NCBI RefSeq assembly: GCF_947623445.1 | Contig: NC_135248.1 | Location: 11,231,820 to 11,295,819 of the forward strand | DNA length: 64,000 nt | DNA from: Clavelina lepadiformis | Lineage: Eukaryota > Chordata > Ascidiacea > Aplousobranchia > Clavelinidae | Direction: 5' to 3' | Shown here: positions 25,540 to 36,214 of the stretch, one piece after another | Layout of the letters: each line of letters begins with the position of its first letter | Position numbering within the stretch: position 1 is the first letter of the stretch | Made by a program: the position numbers and the translations under genes | The notes under the pieces: model-generated | Told to the model about the DNA's origin: nothing | Databases searched by the model: none | The model's input: the letters and a program-made list of their open reading frames with translations, nothing else

Positions 25540-27997
25540 GCTATAGGCTCACAACCTAACAGCTTTCGCCCCCTGATCTGTGTGAATAATTAAGTACAGA
25601 TGCAGTGTACATCATATTATGTAAACTAAACCGTCAACAAAAATAAAAACAGGGAAACTTTTTACAGGTAATTAAAAATGTATAACTCTTTTCTTCACAA
25701 ATATCTATTAGGTTATTTATCATTTTATCACATTATGCGAATATCGCGATAATGAAGCAGAACATTGTGAATTTTAATGCGGCTTGGGAGAACATTATGA
25801 CAACTTGTTTGTCGATTTCTCTATAGGCCTGCTAACACTAACTATGAAACTACTTGATATTTTATTGTAATGAGTTTAATTCTTTTTCTGACATGCACGA
25901 TCGACAAGGTCTTCTGTAGTCGACTTAATGTTGCCTATATACTTAATACAGTGATCAGCCCAGCATATACTTTGTTTTCATCATTGAGTGATCCATACGA
26001 CGGCTGTTAACTTAAATAGCCATTTCTTCTTGAAACATCGGCACACGAATAGGCTTTTTTGCCGCGCTTACCTTTGCGAATTTTTGTAGACAAATTCATC
26101 TTTGAAATACTCCAGCAAAGCTTTACAATTGTGTGCTTCAAACTTAGGTTTTACGGTGCCTTTTGTTAAAAATCTAACTATTGTTTCTTGTAAAATTTTT
26201 ATTAAAAATATTAAAATTGTTCCAAGTATCCTAGACCTAGAAAACAACATGATAGTCGAGATTTTGGTTTCTACTAACATTGGCTTTTTTACTTCTTCTT
26301 GCTGATATTCTAAGGTCAATGCAAGTATATAGACAAGCAGCTATTGTTAGTATGAACGCAGCTTATCATTTTCGCTCTTATAACATCAAAAATGCTAGCA
26401 CTTGGAATAAAGTTACCGGCGCCAAAACCGAAATATTAAGAATACACTTTATATCATGAAGCAGTTTCACAAATCTTAGCGAAGCACCCGGTAAATGAAA
26501 AAATTTATCACAAAAGGCATGCATTTAGTATTTATGACATAAATATGAACTTTGTGACATACACTGTAGTGTTGTAGTTATTCATTGTCCGTTTTTACGA
26601 AACGTGACGTACTGGTAGTAGTGCAGGCTATTCATTGTTTTTAGTTATGACTTTTCCTCCTTTTGGTTCACCGAGTGTAGGCGACAGTTGAACATTTTTT
26701 GAAACAAATGATGTCTTGTTTTACACTTGAATGTTAACCTATATAAGCAGTAACACTTCAAGTAGCAGCAAAGCGGCAGTGGCAATCTTTGCAACAAGCC
26801 GCAGTCCGTCAACATCGTTATCTCGTCCGAATGATGTCATCACAGGTGATCGAGTCCGAAATCTCTACCTTGAAAATACATCCCCAATAACCTCAGGGCA
26901 AAGTTTACTCCGAACGGCGACAGCTAGAGAATCCACCTGGTTCCTTCACGGAGTCGACATCTCCAAACGTTAATGAAAACAGATCGAAGTGTTTAAGCTG
27001 ACCAGTAATTTACCCAACACTTGGTCAGTTGGTCTTGGTTAAAATTAGATCATTGAACGAATTTTATTTCCATTGTCTCTTCCCAAAATCTATAATACAG
27101 TATCTATTGTTTGGGTGTAACCATTCTATAGGAAAAAATTGCATGCTTGAAGCTTTTTTACAATTTCTTGAACGTTAGACGCAAACGTAACAACATAGCG
27201 CAGCAGCCTAATCTAAATCTGCTTGGTAATCTAAATTGAATCGAGCTCAAAATTGCTGAAAAAACTGCTGCATACTCTTTCTCCTAACCTAACTACCATT
27301 CACAACGGGCTTCGTGGCTTTTTTTCTGGTGAAATAAAAGTCAGTAGCTTCACAGGACACACCCAAAACGCACTCACGTATAGACAACGTCAATCACTGA
27401 AGCGTTACCATAGAAAATACTAAATTCCTTCTGAAAATCTGGTCCGGATCTCTAAGAGTACGAAAAAGAGGTTTTGCAGAATTATATAGAAATCTCTCAG
27501 TACGTTGTTTTGTCTCATCGCTTGTGCAAGAGTGAAAGAAGTTTATTGAACTTTTTACAGAAGGTATACAGTAGTATCGCGAGCAAAGTGCATAATTATG
27601 AATATACAGCGTAGCGTAAGCTATTTACAATTGCAGCAATGGGTCTACGGAAAATTTGTAGTGAAAACAGATATAGCTAATAATAAAGTTTTCCTTTACT
27701 TATTGAGAGACCCTTGGATAAATCGAAGAAAATATATTTCATTTACTTTTTATCGTTTACAATGATGAGTGGGCATACATTATAGGCTAGACATTCTGAA
27801 CACAATGCGTACTAACCAGCACAGAATTGATCTAGAATGTACTGTGGACACTTATACAACGACAAGAATTAACACAAATTTTTCAACAATGTAGAAGACT
27901 CGAAAATTATTTTCTAACTGAATATTTCAATATGATAAATCGATAAGAAATTATTTTCACAAGCACGAGATTAACTTAAGAATCTACCACAAAATAA
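25540..27997. other. Intergenic region with no confident gene
   Basis: AT-rich and without recognisable genes. One minus-strand frame (26301-26068) has a hydrophobic stretch and is listed separately. A plus-strand Ser/Thr-rich frame at 26731-26973 matches nothing recognised. Confidence 0.4.
26068..26301 (-). other. Possible unidentified terminal exon with one membrane segment
   Basis: After an AG at 26302-26303 on the minus strand, a 77-codon frame begins QEEVKKPMLVETK. It contains ILGTILIFLIKILQETIV and ends DEFVYKNSQR before a stop. It lies downstream of the DNRRLY cluster in the same orientation, and its QEE start followed by a membrane segment loosely recalls the anchor exons of that family. 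No upstream exon was found. Weak evidence only. Confidence 0.2.
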
Positions 27998-30472
27998 TTA
28001 CCAACCAGGCCAAGTTGTCTTGGCTGAATTGCTTGAGTTTGCAACGATTGCAATAATAATAAGAACAACTATAAAGAATAGGATCATGTTATTTGACGAT
28101 TCTTGCTGACGAACTGGTTGCACTGTTCGTCGTTGAACTCGTTCAACTTCATCGCAATGAAAATGATTTTGACTGGTCTCTGTGTCCTGGAAAACGCACC
28201 TGCATAGGCTATACTAGTTTAGTGAGAGAATTTTTTACCAAGGCGAAACAGGAAAAATGAACTCAGTTTATCTTTTCAGTAGGCCTACTACAGTGTTTGC
28301 AATATTAACGCAGGGAGTATTTCAAAGTCGGTAGGCCGATAAGGTGTATGCGATATCGGAATATTTATTCTCTGACTGACGACAGTGCTTGTACACTTTG
28401 TGTAAGTTTATGCATTCGGGACAATGGTTCGTAGAAAGAATTTGTAACTTAAATTATTTTCAAACTTTGTGTTTCCAAGTAGTTTCAAGCTATTTAAATA
28501 ATACAGAAATGTTGATATAATATTATAAACGGATTTTCTAGACAAAAAAAAACTCGGAATATATTGGTTTATACCTCAGCCTTATAGCCTGAACCAACCT
28601 CGTCCGAGCTTTTGTTGGAGTTTCACTGTTTAGTATATTAGATTTGGATGATTTTGCTGTTAAAGGTGATTCGTTTCGGCAAGTCGAACTGTAGCTTTCA
28701 GATCCTAGTACGAAGTAGACAACCCGATTATATATAAAAATAAAAATATATAAATATTAAAATTGAAATATTAAAATTAAAATATCGAATGTATCATTAT
28801 ATCAATATCAATATCAAAATAATCAATTATAAATAATATCAGAATATCAATATTAAAATATCAGTATCTACACCGAAGAGGTCTCAATGTTGGTATTTTT
28901 ACAGTAAACTGTGGGCAGAAATATCATATTGAACCTAAATTTAGATCATCACCAGTGTGGTCGTTAAAATTAACCCGGTTTCTCGCATTTGACTTGCTAT
29001 TCCCAGCTTGATTTCCATTATAGGTTTGCTCCATGTCTTTAGGGTTGATGGTCTCGGACATCTGCAAGATAAAAGAAAGCGTTTCTTGATTAGCTCAATT
29101 GTTTTTGAGACTGAAACTGTCTTGCTTAAAACACGTACATTGGCAGAACTTTCTGGGAACAGATTGGCAGAGGCAGGTTTTTGAGAGTTCCATTTGTTCT
29201 AAAAAAACGCGGATAAAATATTTGCTGCTAGTTATGTTTGGAAGTTTGAACATCTGTGTATGTTTTCCGGCGCCATACCAGGATAGCCAGTTGCTGATTT
29301 AACTGTTGCGTTCGCTTGGAACGCTTCTTGAATATGGCGCTTTGGCTTTTATGACAATGTTCTACTTCGTCCCACCAGTCTGCGAAGAAAAAATGCAAGA
29401 TCAGTTTGGGATTTGATAAAACCAGATAAATTTTGCAAAGTTGGGCAACACCAATCTGAAATAAAACAATTTTTAAAATACGTATAATTTAATTAATAAC
29501 CAATAAAAATGAATCAAATAAGAACAGCCAGTATATATAGGATTGACGGAGTTATAGCTATAGCAATCCTTGAACAACAGTAATGGTTATTATATTACTG
29601 CTAAACTGAGAAAAATGTTTGTTTATAAAATGCAATAGTTTTCATTTAATAATCAAGTGGTAACAGCCAATGCACGATTGGTGACGAAGAGACATCAAAA
29701 TTTAAACCAAGAAAAATTTCTTGAATAAATTCCGCTAAAAACGCAACAATCCTTCATGGAAGCTGAACATAAAATGCTGATAGGCCTACTTGCAAATTTT
29801 CTTTTTACCACTTGTACAGAACAGGGACAGTGGCGATAGGGTGTAACCTGAACCCATTTTCCGTTGTTATCTTTCGATTTTCGAATCTCAATATGACATC
29901 CTTTGTTGATTGTGGTCAGTTTTCTGTCAGTGGTTGGGTTTTTAAAAATGACTGGAACTCGCGCTGTAACTCCTAAGATTTCCAGCACACGAAACATGTA
30001 GAGACGCCGATTGTCCAAACTATAAAAATCATGACACAGTTTCTTGCAAACCAGAGTTGTTTATAACTTGTATAACTTCTTTATAACGTCATTCAAGTAT
30101 GACGAGTATAATAGCTAAACCAGGTGGACAGTGGTGTTTACGGTATATCAGCCTATATAATTTGAAAAGCAAGTACAACAAATTGTAAGGGTACGAGTAA
30201 AATTGAAATTCGAGACAGCTTGTAGTTTATATAAGGTGTTGAAAAACTGAAATAAATATGGCGAGGATACGAAAGCAAGAATCAACTCGTTCCTCTGCTT
30301 ACCTGAAATAAAATTCGTCCAAAGGCACTACCTCGATCTTGGGAAAGTCGTCGATATTCAATTCACCCAGTGCTATTCGTTCACATACATTATTTATGGC
30401 TTCACCATTTTGAAAGTACATCGCTATCGAGTCTTGTGTGAATCTTATTTCTGACGGTTTGAGTGAAACCAT
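27998..30472 (-). CDS. DNRRLY-family protein with C-terminal membrane anchor, copy A
   Basis: No established function. Six phase-consistent exons (30472-30303, 30019-29790, 29379-29279, 29061-28935, 28704-28595, 28186-27998) give 308 aa. Residues 4-57 carry PSEIRFTQDSIAMYFQNG and DDFPKIEV. At the exon 1/2 joint comes SLDNRRLYMFRVLEILG, then LTTINKGCHIEIR. The pattern FTQD...F-G...FP-I-V...LDNRRLY resembles bacterial proteins with a ParB/sulfiredoxin-like fold (inference from motif shape). Exon 3 has NWWDEVEHCHKSQ and a basic KKRSKR. Exons 4-5 are polar and Ser/Thr-rich. Exon 6 ends in a hydrophobic helix (MILFFIVVLIIIAIVA, about 280-295) with a short tail, predicting a tail-anchored protein with the domain in the cytosol. 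The donors of exons 3, 4 and 5 (GTATGG, GTTCAA, GTTCAG) are weak, so those joints are less sure than exons 1-2. Copies B and C follow upstream in tandem. Confidence 0.65.
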
Positions 30473-31609
30473 TTCTTGTTGTCAGCCTAAGCTTTTCACG
30501 TCAATCTCTTTTTTAAACAAAGCTTTGAAGATTTAGTCGTCTAATCTAAGTTTCCACTTTTCAAATCAATACGCAAAGTTTCTTCTCTGCCTTTTCTGTG
30601 TTTTTGCTGATTGAGTACATTGCGATAATCTGCGACTGTAAATGCGCATATAAGCCTTGGTACTAGCATATACCTCCTGTCCGTAGCCATGAAGTTAGCT
30701 TTTGTGCAAAAAGCTAATTTGTAACGTCCTTCTGCTGGTTGTTCGACACACTCGAAATAAGGGGCATTTGCTAAAGCAAATTGACCTTGACCTTGACCAT
30801 ATAGTTTTTCTTACTCAAGTGTGGCTGAGAATCAGCCACAGATCATTTATTTTGAAATTGTGCAAAAAGTACAGAAAGTACTTTAGTTGGTTATAAAATC
30901 ATGCATATTACGCAATTATTTTTGTGTAGTTAATACTTTTTGGAACGATATCGAGAAATTTGCTTGATTTGACAGCTTGTGTCCCTTCGAAAGTAATAGG
31001 GCTCTTTACGCTCTAACTGGCACCAACTTAAGCTTTATAAAGAATAAACGAAGACTGTTTTACGAGTAATTGCATTCAGATAGAAGGTGAGCTTATTGAG
31101 GCGTAAAAGAGCCATTAATCATTCCAAAAGCGACAAAATCAAAATTATATTTGAAAAATGAAAAAGTTTAACGAAAATGCAAATAGGATATCTATGGAAG
31201 TGTTGAATCATAAGTTTAAATATTAGTAGGCCTACTGTAGCCTATGAAACTTGACGGCTTTTGTTGAAACAACGGAAATCTTCTGTACTGTTTCGGCTAT
31301 TAACCATAGTTTATAGCCGAAAAATCCTATAATGAGTGTGGCTGAGTGTAAGCCACGCTTCTAGAATTATCTTCCAAAAATCGCTCAAGTATATGATAGG
31401 TTTAGATCAAAGAGTAATTATCAATAAATGACAATAAGTTGCAAGTGTAGGCTTACTAGAAAAATAATCTTTCAATAATAGGTCACATATATTAAAGTTA
31501 ATTTAAGCACTGCTTGTGTCTGCTGGTGCGTCTTGTGATGTTTTACCTCTAACCTTTAATATCTACTACTTGCAAAGATTATTATACATTATTTTTTCTC
31601 TTGTTGTAG

Positions 31610-31797
31610 TATTTGCCCGAAAGCCTGCCATGAGAGACGCTCTCCGGAGAATGACTCGGCCGCAAACGAATCACAATCTGGACCCGAACCTTATGAGCCG
31701 AGGATTGTCCGCAAATGACGATTTTTTCGCCGCTTTCGACGGAGGCGTCTCCCACAAGACACACCAACATATAACCCTCATTAAGAGATTATTATAA
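31610..31797 (+). other. Possible orphan terminal exon, unidentified
   Basis: A good acceptor (TTTTTTCTCTTGTTGTAG) precedes a frame that reads ARKPAMRDALRRMTRPQ, NLDPNLMSRGLSANDDFFAA and ends TLIKRLL before a stop. The stretch is richer in G and C than its surroundings, as coding exons in this window are. No homology is recognised and no upstream exon was identified. Confidence 0.25.
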
Positions 31798-32437
31798 TTA
31801 GTGCCAAACGCGTTTTTGCTACATATTTTTGACAATAATTGCTTAACCACTAAATATTCTTAACCATCTTTTTCTGCGTTTATTCTTACTGACAATTATT
31901 CTTTGATTTAAGTTAGATTGTTTTTGCACTTGTCATTTCACTTTAACAATAATCATTACCATCCCTGCTTTAACACTGCCTGTAGGTTACAATGATTTCT
32001 TGCACGGCACGTTATGCTATTGTTGTAATTTTGCACACGTTCTTCCATAACTTGGTTGGCCACTGTTTACTTTGTGTTACTTGTTTCGCACCAATGCTTT
32101 TTCGAGCGCTAATAATTTTATGTGCTGCTTTAAGTGGTCACAGACAAGTACGCTTCAAGCGAATCGTGTTTGAAAGAGAAAGAGAAACAAAAGTCCTACG
32201 GTAGGGGGTTCCCCTGCGGCGACCGTTGTTCATAGATATCGTATTTATTCCTTAGTTAGATAGTTAGTCGTAGCTGATACTGCCAAGTTTTATTCTATCA
32301 TCATTTTTCAGCTTACATTCAAGGGCTTACAAAAAACTATCTTCAATTTCATATTGCCTGTTGTTTGTGAGATTGTCTTAGAGACGTAGAGAAAAAAACA
32401 GTACAACAGACCTATATCGCAGTAAACATGCAACTAC

Positions 32438-32946
32438 CAGAGGTGGGCAGTCGGTACTTTGAAAGTACCGTCGGTAACCGTACCGGTAGTTGGCAAAAAA
32501 ATGTAACGGCGTTTCCGGTATTCTGTACTATTTTAAAAAAGTAGTTTGGTACTCGGTACCGGTACTTTTTGTGTAAAAGATGCTGGTGTAAATTCAATGT
32601 TTGCCGCTATTATGCCCCGGTAAAGGTTAGTCCAGACCAAAACATATGTGACGTTAATCGCTTGCAATTTTTCTTGACATTTCTTGAATAAAAAAGATCA
32701 ACAGATGCTAAAATTAGTATTAAGGATTAATTAACATGTATTCTTGAAAACATACTTGTTAAAATTTTGACATTATCACGTGAAAAGTACCAAGTACCGG
32801 GGTCAACTGAAATTTCTTGAAAAAAGTAATTCGGTACAGAGATTCGGTACTTTTTTCAAAAGTAACGACGATACCGGTGTCCTTACCGAAAAAGTACCGC
32901 GGTACAGTAATTTGGTACTATAGTACCGCGGTACTGCCCACCTATG
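32438..32946. mobile_element. hAT-like MITE rich in GGTAC motifs, TSD GCAACTAC/GCAACTAT
   Basis: Termini CAGAGGTGGGCAGT and ACTGCCCACCTATG are inverted repeats. The flanks are GCAACTAC (32430-32437) and GCAACTAT (32947-32954), an 8-bp duplication with one mismatch. Sub-terminal regions repeat GGTAC/GTACC many times on both sides and can pair with one another. No coding capacity. Confidence 0.75.
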
Positions 32947-34431
32947 GCAACTATAAATCTATTTCCCAGAGGCTTGTTGACTGTTGCAGATTAAGGCGGG
33001 CCAAGGCTGATGTGGCTGCAGACCCAGACCCACTGGCAAAAATAAGCCTACCTGAATGCGATTGTCTTTATAAAATTTTAGCATATTTACCAAAAAAGTC
33101 GGTAGGTACATGCTTTTTGTAAAACCTTTATTGATTGACATACTGTCAAGCAAGCCCTGTATTGCGAAATGCAAATAAACATAAAATTTACAGTAGGCCT
33201 GGAGGCCTATGCAGTATTACAATGCTAAAGCAATAGTGGAATAACAAAGCATCTCAGAGATTAACTTTAATTTATTTCTATCAACTTATATGTTATTAAT
33301 TATTATACGATATATATAGCTGGTTGGAACTTTGGCATCTCTTAATCGTAAGTTATTCTTGTGTAACGAGGTGATCGTTTTTTCACAATTATTGACATTA
33401 TGGGACATTACATGTTTTTTTCAATTGATTATTATTCGCACCTTTACGGAATATTGCTCCGTGACCCTGGGAATATAATTAGTAGCACAACAAACAACTT
33501 TTAAAAATGAATATTACACATAAATTTCAAGCAGTGTCTTCATATAAATCTAAAGTGACTTTTCAAAAACTTTTTCTCCGTGCAAAAAGGATATTTGTTT
33601 GCTGATTTTTTTGATTCCTCATGTACTGTAGCTTCCTTTGACTTAAATCACTTGTTCAATTACAGACCTAGACCTGCAACGGTTACTTTAGCCTAATTGT
33701 CAAACGTTTGCTTACGAGTAAAAAAAAACAATTTTTAACGCTGTAATGCCTGTAGACATTAAAATCGTAACCAAAATAAAGATCGCCGTTCTTTAAAAAA
33801 ATTTTTTTAAACTTTACAGTGGTAAATTTTGTACTGATGTTGAAATGCCTGTGATTTATTTATTCCTGCCTATCTACCTTTGTCATCTTTGGCTTGAAAA
33901 GAGTTTTTGCACGACTTACTTGGCAATATTTCACTTATTGCTACGGAGCAAATCGTCGTAGACGTTTTCGGGTCCATACTACAGAGCCTAAATTTCCATT
34001 TCCATTTTGCGGTTTTCCTTGAAATTGTGATCGAAATTGGTACAAAGAAGATACCTATGAATCGCTATTGTTCAACCCATTGCTGCTTGCTTGCTTATCT
34101 AGATCCTAAATATTATCCTTTGCTTTCTGTTAAGCCAAACTGGATCGTGGGGGTCACTTTCATCTGTAGAGCACCACAAAGCTAGGCTACTTTGCACCAT
34201 ATTGGATTAAAAAGAACAGCTAATATGAAAAATTGTACTGTAGAAAGAATTTGCGCATATAAATGCTTATTCTAAAGTAGAATGCTGAGCAACATACAAA
34301 AAATTCAGCAAACAAACACCTTGGTTTGTAAAAATAACTTAGGTCATCGAACAATATAATTAATTGATTTCAATTAACGAAGAAGCAATACAAATTGTGT
34401 ATGAAGGTAATTCCCCTAATGCAGGGGTGGC

Positions 34432-35205
34432 CAGACCTGCTTCATGCTCGAGCCGCATATAACAAATTCTAGTTTTAAAAGAGCCACAACACAAACAAAA
34501 TGAAAAACACGAATTTATTCACTCACAACGAAGTGTAGCTATTTGATAAACATTAGTGCTGCGTGGTGATACTATGAATCTCCACCTGGGTTTCACCAAC
34601 TCTTTTTGCAATTATTAGTATAACCGTAACCAAGACTTAAAACTAGGTCAGCCCTGACGTACAGCTTCAATCTGACAGTTTACTTAACTACAGTGTACAA
34701 GTTAGCACACTTCTGTCCAATGATGTACTTTTTGGAGTGTAATTTGATTATTACTAATAATGAGTCCATTGTTATTACGTGTGATAGAACGCATTGTTTC
34801 ATAATCTGATAAAACAACTCCTCTAGACCGGGAAAATTGCATGTCTAATTCAACAATGCTAATTCATTAAAGAGCGGCAATCGAAGGCTCAAAGAGCCGC
34901 AGTTTGGCCGGTTCCACGACAATTAATCGTGGGAAATTGACCGCGAACAAACTCACCGGGGACAACTGACCGGAGGACAACTGACCGTGACGTAAATTTA
35001 CCTAGAACCAACTGACCTTAAATCATATTATCACTTAAATCATATAATTTGAATAAACAACAATGCTAATTTGCGTAAAAAATAAAAATAAAATGCGTAG
35101 CGGTTGATTTGTGTCGCCGGCCAATTTGTTGCCGGTCAGTTGACCACGACCAATTGTCGCCGGTGAATTTGTTCAATTGACGTGATCCCAGTTTGGCCAC
35201 CCCTG
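34432..35205. mobile_element. hAT MITE, TSD CCCTAATG, with an empty site at 50653-50680
   Basis: Termini CAGGGGTGGCCAGACC and GTTTGGCCACCCCTG are flanked by the exact octamer CCCTAATG at 34424-34431 and 35206-35213. The host repeat copy at about 50653 reads GTAATTCCCCTAATATAAAG with a single, uninterrupted CCCTAAT, which is the unoccupied site. The interior holds sub-terminal GAGCCGC blocks (AGAGCCACAACAC, AAAGAGCCGCAG). Another element is inserted at 34920-35188, close to the right terminus. Confidence 0.9.
34920..35188. mobile_element. Element nested in the hAT MITE, 10-bp target duplication
   Basis: Termini GGTTCCACGACAATT and the complement of GGATCACGTCAATTG form imperfect inverted repeats. 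The sequence CAGTTTGGCC occurs on both sides (34910-34919 and 35189-35198), consistent with a duplication of about 9-10 bp. The interior consists of repeated GGACAACTGACCG-like units. A Mutator-like relation is possible from duplication length alone but unproven. Confidence 0.55.
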
Positions 35206-36214
35206 CCCTAATGTAAAGCCGCAGTTCAACTTTCTAAACCCATTATAGCCTAGGCATATATATATATATCTGCTTTATTAAACAATCGAAATTTTTGAAT
35301 ATGATATATAGAGAATGTATTTGTTAAATATTTAAAAAAGTAAAGAGAAGAGATAATAAGATAAGATTTCCATTACACGTTTAGGGAAATACTGTTTGTG
35401 ATTATTCTTGACGCATTTTGTTTTGGATTAAATGGTAGAGAAAAAATTCCATACAGGCTCCTTGATACCTTTTATCCCCAAGCCCATCACGGTCTTCATC
35501 TGGCTCTGCAACTTGTATCTTGTGTTTCAGTGTTGATTACTGCACCATAACATGCGACTTGCAGTGAAGGGAGGTTTACACGAACTTACAATCAATCAAA
35601 TGTTGCAATCAAGTAAATACGGTATTTAGATTGGCATAAGTATTATAGGATTGATTTTAATTTCCATTTGGATGAATTAGATCTGTGGCGAGTTATGTTA
35701 TAATTTTTATTAAAAAAGCGTCACTTTTTCGTTTTTGTAAATCTTGTAAAAAATGTACAGTATTTATTTACAAGATTTTGTTTAGATTTCACCATTTACA
35801 AAATGGAGCACTGCGAGATGCAAGTCTAATGAACGCATTACACAATTTTTTTGCTACTGTTAATAGACTGGAACCGTCATTTTGTTGGTCCTTTTCTACT
35901 CTGCCGTTGCATGTCTGTCGGAAGAGGCGATGTCGGAATTGTTGTGGACATGGGGAGCTTACATTCATTTTCCTATAACTCGCTTGGCTGTCGCCATGCG
36001 CCTGCATATAAATGTACTGAATCAGTTTTGAAGTAGAACATTTTTAAATCGTTACCTTGTTCTAGACATCACATTTTCTTCGTACTGGAAAAGATACCTA
36101 ACCAGTTACCACTGTTTCGTGTCTTGTCGTTTTAGGTAAATCAAATTTTCAATTAAATGAAACTATGTTATATAACTTATTTACAATGGTGCTAAACTTG
36201 TTTGACTTAATAAC

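Larger units (their letters stand above)
33935..35530. repeat. Dispersed repeat, copy 1 (copy 2 at 50100-50960)
   Basis: Shared blocks in the same order include CCATTTCCATTTTG/CCGTTTCCATTTTG, ATGAATCG-TATTG, TTTCATCTGTAGAGC, TTGGATTAAAAAGAAC, CACCTTGGTTT, and after the hAT insertion ATTCAACTT/GTTCAACTT, TAAACCCATTATAGCC and AAACAATCGAAATTTTT. Divergence is moderate. The class is unknown; no terminal repeats were seen. Confidence 0.7.
30473..35790. other. Region between DNRRLY copies A and B, repeat-rich
   Basis: No confident complete gene. It contains a possible orphan plus-strand exon (31610-31797), a TACC-rich hAT-like MITE (32438-32946), and a dispersed repeat (33935-35530) interrupted by a hAT MITE that itself carries another element. 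No further DNRRLY exon was found here on either strand. Confidence 0.4.

Noticed and set aside
28730-28870. AT-rich ATATCAATATTAAAATATC stretch considered as a regulatory or origin-like element
   Set aside because: It is a simple low-complexity intronic repeat with no supporting feature.
35440-35560. Minus-strand frame containing PDEDRDGLGDK, reminiscent of calcium-binding DxDxDG loops
   Set aside because: It lies inside a dispersed repeat whose second copy (about 50900-50990) does not keep the frame, so it is probably chance.
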